DNA of 21,173 nucleotides from CAZCVI01 sp964502145 (GCA_964502145.1 CAZCVI010000113.1:1-21173), one strand, 5' to 3'. Shown: positions 7,232-15,609, numbered from the stretch's first letter. Program-made: numbers and translations. The notes: generated by a model not told the origin, from the letters alone.

Positions 7232-8293
7232 TTACAATTTTTTTTGAGTGATTTCCGCTCTATTGGGCATGCGATTGGTAAGTTGGATATTCCATGAGGT
7301 TAACTTGGAAGCCAGCTTAATATTGATGCCTTTTTTCCCGATGGCAGCGGAGAGAGTTTCGTTGGAAACGGTCACTTCGGCTTTTTTTTCATCTGTGTCG
7401 ATAATCTTAACTTTAACCGTTTCGGCGGGAGTGAGTGCAGAAGCGATAAAGCGTTGGGGTGAGTCGCTCCATGCAATGACATCAATACGTTCGCCCCGCA
7501 GTTCTTTCGTGATGGAAAGCACTCTGTTTCCGTTCATTCCTACAATGGCGCCTACGGGATCTACGGCTTTATCGACGGAATAGACGGCTATTTTTGTTTT
7601 CACCCCGGGTTCTCTGGAAATGGCAAATATTTTTACGATTCCTTCCGACACTTCAGGAACTTCCATTTTGATAAGTTCGGCCACGAAATCGTTCATATAG
7701 CGTGACCCCAGGATAAGAGGACCTTTCCCTTCGGGGAAAACCCGTTTGATGTAGAATTTGACGATATCCCCGCGTCTGAAAACATCTTTGGGGGATAACT
7801 CTTTAGGGGGTAAAATGGCTTCACCGATATCCAATGATATTATGACATTATTTTTTTCGATTCGATTGACTTCGCCTGAGAGAAGCGTACCTGTCAGTGG
7901 TAGGTATTGTGAATAGATTTTTTGCTGTTCGGCTTTAAAGACCTTGTGCATGATGATTTGTTTGGCTGTTTGCGCGGCGACGCGACCCAGGGTTTCACCG
8001 GGTAGAAATATTTTTATTTCATCGCCTTCTCTGGCTTTCGAGTCATACTTTAATGCATCTTTCCAAACTATTTCAGTGGAGGGATCTTCCACGTGTTTAA
8101 CCACCAGTTTGGTGCTATAGACTTGTATTTCGCCTCTATCTTTATCTATTTCTACCTGAACGTCGGTGCCGTAGTCAAAATACTTGTCCGCAACGGTCAG
8201 CAGTGCTTCCTCAATGGCAGAGTAAAAAATGTCCGGTGAAATACCACGTTCTTTGCTTAACTGCTTGATGCTCTTCAACAATTCTTCTGCCAT
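7232..8293 (-). CDS. nusA: Transcription termination/antitermination factor NusA
   Basis: NusA binds RNA polymerase and nascent RNA, modulating pausing, termination and antitermination. The protein has 353 residues, close to the short NusA form that lacks C-terminal acidic repeats. The N-terminal RNAP-binding domain is at 1-125 (with GRVAAQTAKQII at 103-114), the S1 domain at about 133-200, KH1 at about 225-290 (VDPVGAIVGMNGNRVLSI, ELRGERIDVI) and KH2 at about 295-353 (AIGKKGINIKLAS at 317-329). The start has GAGGAAA 4 nt before the ATG. It opens the cluster and has its own likely promoter upstream. A rimP gene, which often precedes nusA, is absent from the adjacent sequence. Confidence 0.97.
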   Translation of the reverse strand: MAEELLKSIKQLSKERGISPDIFYSAIEEALLTVADKYFDYGTDVQVEIDKDRGEIQVYSTKLVVKHVEDPSTEIVWKDALKYDSKAREGDEIKIFLPGETLGRVAAQTAKQIIMHKVFKAEQQKIYSQYLPLTGTLLSGEVNRIEKNNVIISLDIGEAILPPKELSPKDVFRRGDIVKFYIKRVFPEGKGPLILGSRYMNDFVAELIKMEVPEVSEGIVKIFAISREPGVKTKIAVYSVDKAVDPVGAIVGMNGNRVLSITKELRGERIDVIAWSDSPQRFIASALTPAETVKVKIIDTDEKKAEVTVSNETLSAAIGKKGINIKLASKLTSWNIQLTNRMPNRAEITQKKL

Positions 8294-8321
8294 TTAATTT
8301 CCTCATTTTTGATAACACTCA

Positions 8322-8350
8322 ATTATAATGAATTTTTACGGAAAAAGCAA
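8322..8350 (-). promoter_or_regulatory. Candidate sigma-70 type promoter for the nusA cluster
   Basis: On the minus strand, TTGCTT (8345-8350) and TATAAT (8322-8327) are separated by 17 nt, with the nusA start about 29 nt beyond the -10. The -10 is a full consensus match and the -35 is weak. The surrounding 8294-8556 spacer is AT-rich and shows no gene. Confidence 0.5.
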
Positions 8351-8556
8351 ATTTATAATTTCAAACAACAATAAAACTTGGGAAATACGCCCCCCTATAA
8401 ATGTAATATAATGCAGTTGAGAGGAACATCGCGGGATTTTTTTTCGATATGTTGGGGAGTGATCTTTTATTTATTCACGGGTGATGAATAGGAGCCCCGC
8501 TATTTATGGCATCCAAGTCAAAGCAGGTGGTTATTTTATTGCTTTTTTTATTGCTT

Positions 8557-11500
8557 TTATTGCAGCACTTTTAAAACGACAAGGGTGATATCGTCATGTT
8601 GCGCGGCGTTTTTTGAAAATCGGTTCACATCGGCAATGATGGTGTCTTTGATTTCCCTGGCTGTGAGCGTGGTAATATCTATTTTTTCCAACAACTGGAT
8701 AAGTCTGTTATATCCGTAAAACGTATCCTCCAAATTTTTGGCATCGGTAATGCCATCGGTAAAGAATATCAAGGTATCCCCCGGGTTTAGGAGCTGTTTT
8801 TTTTCTTGATAGGGGGTATCGATTTTAATACCGAGTGGAAGCTTTTTACCTTCGCCGATGAGGGGGAAAATGGTGTGGTTGGGGGTATTGGGGAGGATCA
8901 GCAGGGGGGAGTGCAAACCGGCGTTGCAGAAGGTGAGGCCCCGGGTGGAGAGTTCCAATGCGGCCAAACAGATGGCGGTGAACACGTTTTTATCGGTTTT
9001 ATAGTAGAGTGGGCGATTGACCTGCTGCATGATCTCTTTGACCGACTGGAATTGACCGACCTGGGAATAGATCATGCCGCTGGTTAAGACGGCGGTCATG
9101 GCAGACTTCATGGCTTTACCGGAGACATCGCCGATCACGATACACAGCTTTGTTTTTTCGTCATCCATCCAGATATAATCGAAAAAATCGCCACCAACTT
9201 CACTGGCGGGAACACATATGCCGGAAATATCATACCCTTTCACGGTGGGGTCTGATTGGGGCATAATAGACATCTGGGCATCATGGGCGGTTCGAAGTTC
9301 AAATTTTAACCGGTCGTTTCGTAAACGCTTCTTGTAACCATACACAAAAAGCGTGATGGTGGAAAACAGGAGCAGGAGGCGAAACCACCAGGTTTGCCAG
9401 AAAGGGGGCGAAATGAAAATTTTTATGGCGGCACCCTCTTCATTCAACACACCGTCATTATTCGACCCCTTGACGCGGAAGGTATATTTACCGGGGGGCA
9501 TGTTGGTGTATGTAGCGAATCGCCGGGTCGCATCGGTATGATTCCAATCCTCCTCCAGATTCTCCATTTTATAGGCATAGATGTTGTTTTCAGGTACGGT
9601 AAAATCGAGAGCAGAGAATTGGAAGGAAAAGGTATTTTGTTTGTAGGTCAAATATATTTCCCTGGTCCAGGAGATGCTTTGTTTGAGGGGCGAGGAGGCA
9701 CCAATGGGCACAGGTTTGTTAAAGAGCTTGAAGTCGGTGAATACGATGGCGGGGATGTGGAGGTTATTTTTGATATGAAAGGGAAAGAAGGTGTTCAATC
9801 CATTTATACCACCAAAAAACATTTCCCCGTTTTTGTTTTTATAATAGGCTCCGGCATTAAATTCATTGCCCTGAAGTCCGTCTCGCGCGTTGTAGTTTTT
9901 GAAGGTGTCAGACTTGGGGTCGAGACAGGACAAGCCTTTGTTGGTGCTTATCCATAGGCGTCCTTCCGGGTCTTCCAAGATGCCGTAGATGGAGTTGTTG
10001 GCCAGACCGTTTTTTTCGCTATAGTGGATAAAACGGTGTTTTCCATCGGGTTGGCGCACCATCTTATTAAGGCCGCCACCGTAGGTGCCTATCCAGAGGG
10101 TGCCAGTCTGGTCTTCATGGATGGTTAAGACGGTATTGTGGCTCAAACTATCTGGGTTTGCCGGGTCGGGGGGGAAACGATCTGTGATGCCAGTGCGCGG
10201 GTCGTACCGATTAAGGCCGGAAGAGGCACTACCTACCCAGATTATCCCGGGTTCGGAGGGGGCTTCGTACAGGGCGTATATCTGATTATCCCCGTAACTG
10301 TCAGGGTTGGCACGGTTGGCACGATGGTGGGTAAAGGTTTGGGTTTCCCGGTTGAATTTTTCCAAACCGCCGATAGTGGTGCCTATCCACAACACTCCGG
10401 TACTATCTTCCAGAAGCACGCGGATGCCATTGCTGGACAGGCTGGTGGGGTCCCCGGGGTTGTTTTGGTAGTGGCGGAAGGTGCGGGTTTTCCTATCGAA
10501 ACGATTGAGTCCGCCATTTGTAGTGCCCACCCACAAATCACCGTAGCGGTCTTCGATGATGGCGCGAACGAGATTGTCATTGATAGATTGGGGATTGTTC
10601 GGGTCGTGGCGGTGTTGAATAAAAGTATGGCTGTCACGGTGGTATTCATTTAATCCGCCGCTATTCGTACCGATCCAGAGAATGCCCTGTTGGTCTTCAT
10701 AAATCGCATAGATAAAACTATCGCTGAGGGAATTTTTATTGATGGGGTCGGAGCGGAGGAGTTGGAATTTGTTTTCGCGATCAAAGCGGTTTAAACCGCC
10801 ACCATTGGTACCCACCCATAACACGCGTGACTGGTCCTCGAAAATGACAGTGATATTGTCATTGTTTAAGCTGGTGGGATCCTGGGGAATTTTGCGGTAG
10901 TTGGAAAAGGATTCGCTGCGTTTATCGAACCGGCAGAGTCCACTGTCCGCGGTTCCAATCCATAGAATACCGGAGCGGTCCTCGTAAATCGTGTTGATAA
11001 AATTGCTGCCCAGGCTATTGGGATTGCCAGGGTCGTGTGGGTAGCATAAAAACGTGCCCGATTCCCGGTCCATCAGGTTCAATCCACCGCCGTAGGTACC
11101 CACCCAAAATTGGCCAGTGCGGTCCTCGAAAATACTGGAAACCTCATTATTATTTAAACTGTTTGGGTTTTTTGGGGAATGGGAATAATGGGTAAAGGTT
11201 TCAGTCTTGGGGTTCCATTTGGACAATCCCTGGTTGTGCGTGCCGACCCAGAGTGTTCCCATGCGATCAAGGTAAAGCGCATGGGTGATGTTACTGGCAA
11301 GACTGCCGGGTTTTCCTGGGCTGTGGTGGTAGTGGCGGAATTTCTCAATTCTTTTTTTGCTGATTGGATCCCACTGGCGGGTTATCCGCGTTAGACCGCT
11401 GAAGCGCGTGGCGAACCAGATGTCGCCCTGTGTATCTTGGAGAATAGCTATTATTGAACCGTTATTAAGTGCCATGGGGGAGTCCGTGTTGGGGGTCACG

Positions 11501-11874
11501 GGGTAGCGAAAAAAGGTTTCGGTGCGTGGGTTAAACGTGTTAACTCCCTGAGCATCTGTGCCGATCCATATGATTCCCGAGGAGTCCTCGTAAAGGGTGT
11601 TGATCCAGTTGAAACTGAGACTGTTGGGATTTTCGGCATCGGGTTTATAGATGGTAAAATCGTACCCATCGTACTTATTTATACCGTCTTGTGTAGCGAA
11701 CCAGAGGAAGCCTTTCTGATCTTGTAAGATACAAAATACCGAGTTCTGTGACAGGCCTTCGTCCAGGGATAGGTGTTTGAAGTGAAGGGTAGGGTCTTTG
11801 GCCAGGAGAGAGCTTCCTATCCCGATAAAAAGCCAAAGGAGCGGCATAAGAAAAATTATTTTATTTTTACTCAC
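8557..11874 (-). CDS. Two-propeller (Reg_prop) membrane sensor with Y_Y_Y and SpoIIE-type PP2C phosphatase domains
   Basis: This 1105-residue membrane signalling protein has a signal peptide at 1-26. Thirteen clear plus one degenerate Reg_prop repeat (pattern EDxxGxLWIGTxxGGLNRFDR) cover about 45-700, enough for two seven-bladed propellers. A Y_Y_Y domain follows at about 735-820, then one transmembrane helix (WWFRLLLLFSTITLFVYGY, about 826-846). The cytoplasmic SpoIIE phosphatase (about 865-1105) has PASEVGGDFFD, GDVSGKAMKSA, FFTDGITDA and HDDITLVVL, so the metal-binding Asp set is intact. The layout resembles hybrid two-component sensors, but the histidine kinase is replaced by a PP2C serine phosphatase, as used in partner-switching pathways. 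The start is GTG with no Shine-Dalgarno. No anti-sigma or anti-anti-sigma partner is in the window. Confidence 0.93.
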   Translation of the reverse strand: MSKNKIIFLMPLLWLFIGIGSSLLAKDPTLHFKHLSLDEGLSQNSVFCILQDQKGFLWFATQDGINKYDGYDFTIYKPDAENPNSLSFNWINTLYEDSSGIIWIGTDAQGVNTFNPRTETFFRYPVTPNTDSPMALNNGSIIAILQDTQGDIWFATRFSGLTRITRQWDPISKKRIEKFRHYHHSPGKPGSLASNITHALYLDRMGTLWVGTHNQGLSKWNPKTETFTHYSHSPKNPNSLNNNEVSSIFEDRTGQFWVGTYGGGLNLMDRESGTFLCYPHDPGNPNSLGSNFINTIYEDRSGILWIGTADSGLCRFDKRSESFSNYRKIPQDPTSLNNDNITVIFEDQSRVLWVGTNGGGLNRFDRENKFQLLRSDPINKNSLSDSFIYAIYEDQQGILWIGTNSGGLNEYHRDSHTFIQHRHDPNNPQSINDNLVRAIIEDRYGDLWVGTTNGGLNRFDRKTRTFRHYQNNPGDPTSLSSNGIRVLLEDSTGVLWIGTTIGGLEKFNRETQTFTHHRANRANPDSYGDNQIYALYEAPSEPGIIWVGSASSGLNRYDPRTGITDRFPPDPANPDSLSHNTVLTIHEDQTGTLWIGTYGGGLNKMVRQPDGKHRFIHYSEKNGLANNSIYGILEDPEGRLWISTNKGLSCLDPKSDTFKNYNARDGLQGNEFNAGAYYKNKNGEMFFGGINGLNTFFPFHIKNNLHIPAIVFTDFKLFNKPVPIGASSPLKQSISWTREIYLTYKQNTFSFQFSALDFTVPENNIYAYKMENLEEDWNHTDATRRFATYTNMPPGKYTFRVKGSNNDGVLNEEGAAIKIFISPPFWQTWWFRLLLLFSTITLFVYGYKKRLRNDRLKFELRTAHDAQMSIMPQSDPTVKGYDISGICVPASEVGGDFFDYIWMDDEKTKLCIVIGDVSGKAMKSAMTAVLTSGMIYSQVGQFQSVKEIMQQVNRPLYYKTDKNVFTAICLAALELSTRGLTFCNAGLHSPLLILPNTPNHTIFPLIGEGKKLPLGIKIDTPYQEKKQLLNPGDTLIFFTDGITDAKNLEDTFYGYNRLIQLLEKIDITTLTAREIKDTIIADVNRFSKNAAQHDDITLVVLKVLQ

Positions 11875-11880
11875 TGTATG

Positions 11881-11909
11881 ATTTTATATGAAAGCGGTGA
11901 GTATTTCAA
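11881..11909 (-). promoter_or_regulatory. Candidate promoter giving a leaderless mRNA for the sensor-phosphatase gene
   Basis: On the minus strand, TTGAAA (11904-11909), a 17-nt spacer and TAAAAT (11881-11886) lie so close to the GTG start (11874) that transcription beginning 7 nt after the -10 would start on the GTG itself. The lack of a ribosome binding site before the GTG agrees with this. Confidence 0.55.
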
Positions 11910-11955
11910 TAGACTTAAAAAGAAAAAGAAATAAAAGCAAAAAAATAAGAATCTT

Positions 11956-11991
11956 GGTGTATGAAAGAAAAAAGAACCTCTTCCATACACC
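11956..11991 (-). terminator. Intrinsic terminator after the lipoprotein gene
   Basis: The arms GGTGTATGAAAG (11956-11967) and CTTCCATACACC (11980-11991) pair over 12 bp with one G:U/A:C irregularity and a 12-nt loop. On the minus strand the stem is followed by a T-rich stretch (ATTCTTATTTTTTTGC). It lies 29 bp beyond the stop of the gene ending at 12020. Confidence 0.7.
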
Positions 11992-12019
11992 GGAAGACCG
12001 TCTGATGTGTAAATTGGGG

Positions 12020-12901
12020 TTATTTTCGTCCTTTTCCAGCCGTATTAACTGGGAAGAAGGTACTGGCTGTGGTGCTGGTAATGAGGCTACCGGTCCAAGC
12101 GCCATTGTAAGTGCCCGCCGAGCTGATGCGTTTGGAATACCCGTACATCGCATCCGAGTCGGTAAAAGAGCCAGTGTATGAATAGGACACGGTGGGATAT
12201 ACCATGGTGAAGCTCAAGGTTGGTCCGGAAGTTGTATACGTACCTGTACCACCGTCGCTATCTGTGACCGTTCCGCTCGTACTATCTCCACTGAAGGTGG
12301 CGGTCACCTTAAATTTACTACCATCCTCATAGGCTTCCTCTATTGTCCAGGTGCCACGGATTTCATAATACTTGTCCGCGAGTACATGCAGCGTATGGGC
12401 GCGGTCGAAGGTGATTGTCCCGGAACTGGGCATTACGACGCCGTCTAATTGGACTCTCATATTAACATAACCGTCTTCAAGGCTGAAACTGTAAGTAACT
12501 TGCTCGCCCTGGTTATAATAAAACTCGCCTTTTTCAGGGGTGCCAAGCACTCCAGGTGAGTGTCCAACGGTAAACAAATAATCACCCGGTATAGCTGTAG
12601 CAGTGACTTCTAACCATTGTTCATCGAGTACTGAAATAGTGCCCGAAGAAGCGATTGTTTGGCCATCCAAGGTGACTTTCAGGTCCTTGTAGCGATCTTT
12701 TAGTATATATTCATAGGCTACTTCTGTTGCGATATCATATACGTACTCGCCCGCCGTTGGGGTGCCTTTGGCACCAATGCTCACTGTAACGTTTAATGTG
12801 GGTTTGACGGTATCATTGGACTTCTTACAACCTGTATGAGTAAAAAGAAGTATGCCGGTCATTAACGTCATCAATAATGTCTTAACTAAAAATTTTCTCA
12901 T
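12020..12901 (-). CDS. Putative lipoprotein with two internal repeats and a beta-rich C-terminal domain
   Basis: This 293-residue protein has a signal sequence and a lipobox-like site ending at Cys25 (LLFTHTGC, then KKSND), so it is probably lipid-anchored. Two homologous modules occupy about 39-102 and 111-176; compare GTPTAGEYVYDIATEVAYEY with GTPEKGEFYYNQGEQVTYSF, each then continuing through VxLDG and SSGTI. The remainder (about 180-293) starts GTWTIEEAYEDGSKF and is rich in Gly, Thr and Ser strands, resembling small lipocalin-like barrels of bacterial lipoproteins. GGAGG precedes the ATG by about 7 nt. It lies 21 bp after the beta-barrel gene, so the two form a unit. The function is unknown. 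Confidence 0.8.
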   Translation of the reverse strand: MRKFLVKTLLMTLMTGILLFTHTGCKKSNDTVKPTLNVTVSIGAKGTPTAGEYVYDIATEVAYEYILKDRYKDLKVTLDGQTIASSGTISVLDEQWLEVTATAIPGDYLFTVGHSPGVLGTPEKGEFYYNQGEQVTYSFSLEDGYVNMRVQLDGVVMPSSGTITFDRAHTLHVLADKYYEIRGTWTIEEAYEDGSKFKVTATFSGDSTSGTVTDSDGGTGTYTTSGPTLSFTMVYPTVSYSYTGSFTDSDAMYGYSKRISSAGTYNGAWTGSLITSTTASTFFPVNTAGKGRK

Positions 12902-12922
12902 GTTTTGCCTCCATATACGCCT

Positions 12923-13555
12923 TTAGAATTTCAGGCCGAGTCCCAGCGATGCGCGAAAGCCGCCGAGATTAATTCGAGTGTCGTCTACGATATCCGATGC
13001 GTACAGGTATCCCAGTGAAATTTCTGTATACAGATTTTTATAAAAGCCATAGGCCACGCTGAAATTTCCTTTGAAACCCAGGCCAGATTCTTTCGTGATT
13101 GTCTGGGAGATGATCTGTTTGTCTGCGATGCGGGTGGTCGTATCTTTAAACTGGTTGGAGATATTGCATGCTCCCAATTCTAATTTTATAGCAAAATTGG
13201 CAGGTGCAACATACCCGATATAATAACCCAGTCCACCGGAAATCATGACTTTGTCCGCACTACTTTTACCATCTAAATCGGCCAGGGGAACACCTTTGTT
13301 ACTCCACTCCTTCCAGGAATAGGAGGTGGATACATAACCAAAACTTCCCCATAGATATAAATTTCCACTGAATTTTAAGGAAAGTTTTGCTTCGGGGAAA
13401 TATTTTTTCCCGCCATAGAGTTTTTTAAAATTGGCATCTACAATTGACATGTAACTGCCATCAATTGAGAGCATAAAACTCTTGGCTGGAACACCCACTG
13501 TAAAGATCAAAATTGCCAACATCAGTAACAATGTTTTTTTCATCGCACGATTCAC
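12923..13555 (-). CDS. Probable outer-membrane beta-barrel protein
   Basis: This 210-residue protein has a signal peptide (KKTLLLMLAILIFTVGVPAKS, about 6-25). The mature part consists of alternating hydrophobic strands and ends in a C-terminal Phe (ASLGLGLKF), the usual signal for outer-membrane barrel assembly. Its size suggests an eight-stranded barrel like OmpA/OmpX-type or opacity-type porins. The start chosen is GTG at 13555, because AAGGAGG sits 6 nt before it; the ATG four codons later would be 18 nt away. It is the first gene of a unit with the downstream lipoprotein. The exact function is unknown. Confidence 0.75.
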   Translation of the reverse strand: MNRAMKKTLLLMLAILIFTVGVPAKSFMLSIDGSYMSIVDANFKKLYGGKKYFPEAKLSLKFSGNLYLWGSFGYVSTSYSWKEWSNKGVPLADLDGKSSADKVMISGGLGYYIGYVAPANFAIKLELGACNISNQFKDTTTRIADKQIISQTITKESGLGFKGNFSVAYGFYKNLYTEISLGYLYASDIVDDTRINLGGFRASLGLGLKF

Positions 13556-13631
13556 AATGCACCTCCTTCGCTAATCCGCTTGATATCCACGGGCATCTTG
13601 TTTGTTTTCAGGTACGAAGTTATAACTGTAT

Positions 13632-13660
13632 ATTATAAAAGCGAACTGTCTCTATGTCAA
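13632..13660 (-). promoter_or_regulatory. Exact-consensus sigma-70 promoter for the barrel-lipoprotein unit
   Basis: On the minus strand, TTGACA (13655-13660), a spacer of exactly 17 nt and TATAAT (13632-13637) match the full housekeeping consensus. The leader to the GTG start is about 70 nt. High constitutive expression of the barrel protein and lipoprotein is expected by inference. Confidence 0.85.
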
Positions 13661-13767
13661 GCCAGAATCGCTTACCAAATTGAGATCGCTGAATTTTGTT
13701 TGGGATTTGCTCTTTAAAAAGTGCAGGGGGGGTAGTGGAATTAGGCTGGTTTGATGTGAAATGGTTT

Positions 13768-14403
13768 TTAAGTAAAAAGGTCCAGCATGGTGGACAGGTC
13801 TTTTTGGAAATCCCGGTTTTTTAAATAGGGATTGATTGCATCTGGCATTTGATGGGCTTGTTGTTCTTCTGCGTTGGGTTTGTGGATCACTGCCATGAAT
13901 TGTTCCCGGGAAAGTTTACGATAGGCTTTACTGGCAATTGTTCTGGCTTGAGCAGCCACCTGCATATCTTTGGCAGAAGGGTCAGAAGGCGCTAATGCCG
14001 TGCGCTCGATTTTTAAGGCTTTTTCAATAGTGGCCTCTGCATCGCCAGTGGGGGTGGATGCGTTGATGTTTACTTCACCACCTACCGCATACTCTTGGCC
14101 ATTGGGCCCATGTTCCAACCGGTAATTGGGACTGCTAATAGCCAAATCACGCGCCGCCATCATGTGGGAACGTTCGTGCTCCCGAACACTGCGCTCCGTC
14201 TGTTCTAACTGCTGAACATCCAGTTCCTCCTTGAGAGTCAACACTTTTTCTTTGACCAGGGAGTATCTTTCCATGCCTTGGTCCTGCATGACTGCTGTTT
14301 CCTTGAGGCTATCGGTTTTTGCAGATAACCGAGATGGCGTATTCTCTGGCAAGCTCGTGCTATTAAACGAGGTGATACGCTGAACTGTTCCTATTGCATT
14401 CAT
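13768..14403 (-). CDS. SprA-related putative metalloprotease
   Basis: This 211-residue protein matches the SprA-related family, described as putative metalloproteases. The zinc motif HERSH (HEXXH, residues 76-80) lies in VREHERSHMMAA, followed by YRLEHGPNGQEYAVGGEVNI (94-113), a family hallmark. The N-terminal 70 residues are probably disordered or coiled and there is no signal peptide. The C-terminus is helical. TAGG lies about 9 nt before the ATG. It is divergent from the MEMO1-family gene, with a 223-bp shared intergenic region. The substrate is unknown; the zinc and peptidase activity follow from the motif, not from direct evidence. Confidence 0.85.
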   Translation of the reverse strand: MNAIGTVQRITSFNSTSLPENTPSRLSAKTDSLKETAVMQDQGMERYSLVKEKVLTLKEELDVQQLEQTERSVREHERSHMMAARDLAISSPNYRLEHGPNGQEYAVGGEVNINASTPTGDAEATIEKALKIERTALAPSDPSAKDMQVAAQARTIASKAYRKLSREQFMAVIHKPNAEEQQAHQMPDAINPYLKNRDFQKDLSTMLDLFT

Positions 14404-14451
14404 TATTTTAACCTACTACTGATTGTCACGCATAATAGAGCGAAATATATC

Positions 14452-14471
14452 TTGGGATATATTGGGATATA
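14452..14471. repeat. Tandem 10-bp direct repeat in the leader of the SprA-related gene
   Basis: TTGGGATATA occurs twice in direct succession (14452-14461, 14462-14471), between the start codon and the predicted -10 of the minus-strand gene. A 10-bp spacing puts both copies on the same DNA face, so an operator is possible, but nothing else supports it. Confidence 0.35.
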
Positions 14472-14493
14472 TTAGCATACCATGCAAGTATAT

Positions 14494-14522
14494 ATTATAC
14501 ATGTTAATACGCGAAAATTCAA
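14494..14522 (-). promoter_or_regulatory. Candidate promoter for the SprA-related gene
   Basis: On the minus strand, TTGAAT (14517-14522), a 17-nt spacer and TATAAT (14494-14499) give a leader of about 85 nt. The -10 is a perfect match and the -35 matches at four of six positions. Confidence 0.5.
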
Positions 14523-14626
14523 ACGGTGTTCATTATTTTCTTCGGGAAAAATATAAAAAAAATTTGAGATTTGTTTTCTTTTGACAAATTTTATGTTATA
14601 TATTCTCTTGGTGAAGGAGGTACGAA

Positions 14627-15427
14627 ATGATACGAAAACCAGTCGTGGCAGGAGCTTTTTATCCGGGTGGGAAAAAGGAGTTGACGCAGCAATTGGCGGA
14701 GATGATTGATGTTGTTGAACCAAAAAAGAAGGTGATCGGCCTGATCTCCCCGCATGCGGGATATATTTATTCTGGCGCGTGCGCGGGGAAAGGATTTGGA
14801 CGGGTAGTGGTGCCAGATACAGTCATTGTTTTGGGAGTGAACCACCATGGCTTTGGCCATGCCTATGCGGTCGACGGCCATGACGCCTGGAATACGCCGC
14901 TGGGAGATATAGCGATTGATATCCAGTTAAGAGAGAAATTGGTGGCCAATTCAGGTATTTTTATGGTGGACTCCACCGCGGGCAGTCGGGAACACTCCTT
15001 GGAAGTGCAAGTTCCTTTTATCCAATATGTCAATCCCAATGCAAAAATACTACCGATTACCATATCCTCTGTTTATGCCAATACCTTGATTGCGGCAGGC
15101 AAGGAAATCGCCCGCGCCATCCAGGGCAGAAATGACGTGCTGATCGTGGCCTCTACTGACATGAGTCACTACATTGATGCCGAATCTGCCAAGCTGAAGG
15201 ATTCCAAGGCAATTGAGAAAATTCAAAAATTGGATGCGGAGGGACTGTTTAACACGGTGGCCAGCGAACGGATTACCATGTGCGGGGTTTCACCTACCAC
15301 AATGATGATCTCCGCCGCTCTTGAACTGGGTGCCAAAAATGCAGAAATGATCGAATACACCCACTCCGGGAAAGTCAGTGGTGATAACTATCAGGTGGTG
15401 GCCTATCTCAGCATGATAGTCTTTTAA
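14627..15427 (+). CDS. amrB: AmmeMemoRadiSam system protein B (MEMO1 family)
   Basis: This 266-residue MEMO1-family protein has an extradiol dioxygenase-like fold. Visible motifs are PVVAGAFYPG at the N-terminus, SPHAGYIYSG (His43), LGVNHHG (His73/74), EHSLEVQVPF, ASTDMSHY (His181) and MCGVSPTTMM (Cys219). The His/Cys positions correspond to the metal-site residues known in MEMO1. Bacterial members often sit beside an AMMECR1-domain protein and a radical SAM enzyme; neither is here, so this is a stand-alone copy. GAAGGAGG is placed 6 nt before the ATG. A TTGACA at 14581-14586 could be its -35, but the best -10-like hexamers are at short spacing (12-14 nt). Confidence 0.93.
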   Translation: MIRKPVVAGAFYPGGKKELTQQLAEMIDVVEPKKKVIGLISPHAGYIYSGACAGKGFGRVVVPDTVIVLGVNHHGFGHAYAVDGHDAWNTPLGDIAIDIQLREKLVANSGIFMVDSTAGSREHSLEVQVPFIQYVNPNAKILPITISSVYANTLIAAGKEIARAIQGRNDVLIVASTDMSHYIDAESAKLKDSKAIEKIQKLDAEGLFNTVASERITMCGVSPTTMMISAALELGAKNAEMIEYTHSGKVSGDNYQVVAYLSMIVF

Positions 15428-15529
15428 AAAAAAATTTGCGGGGTGTAAACTATAGTTAATAAGGGCATGAAACCACATGATCATAGGGAAATCCGGGGTG
15501 ATAAAATTATTTTAGATGGTAAAAAAAAA

Positions 15530-15558
15530 TTGAAAAAATTATTCGCTTGGAGTATAAT
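15530..15558 (+). promoter_or_regulatory. Candidate sigma-70 promoter for the YfiR-like gene
   Basis: TTGAAA (15530-15535) and TATAAT (15553-15558) are spaced by 17 nt; 11 of 12 positions match consensus. The start codon at 15610 is about 50 nt downstream, with AAAGGAG before it. Confidence 0.7.
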
Positions 15559-15609
15559 ATTTAAGACCATATAGAAGCAAAACACGTATTCGCAAAAAGG
15601 AGTAAAAAC

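Noticed and set aside
9394..10653. Plus-strand ORFs antisense to the propeller gene
   Set aside because: The minus-strand frame carries well-conserved Reg_prop and SpoIIE motifs throughout; the antisense frames are shadows of its repeats.
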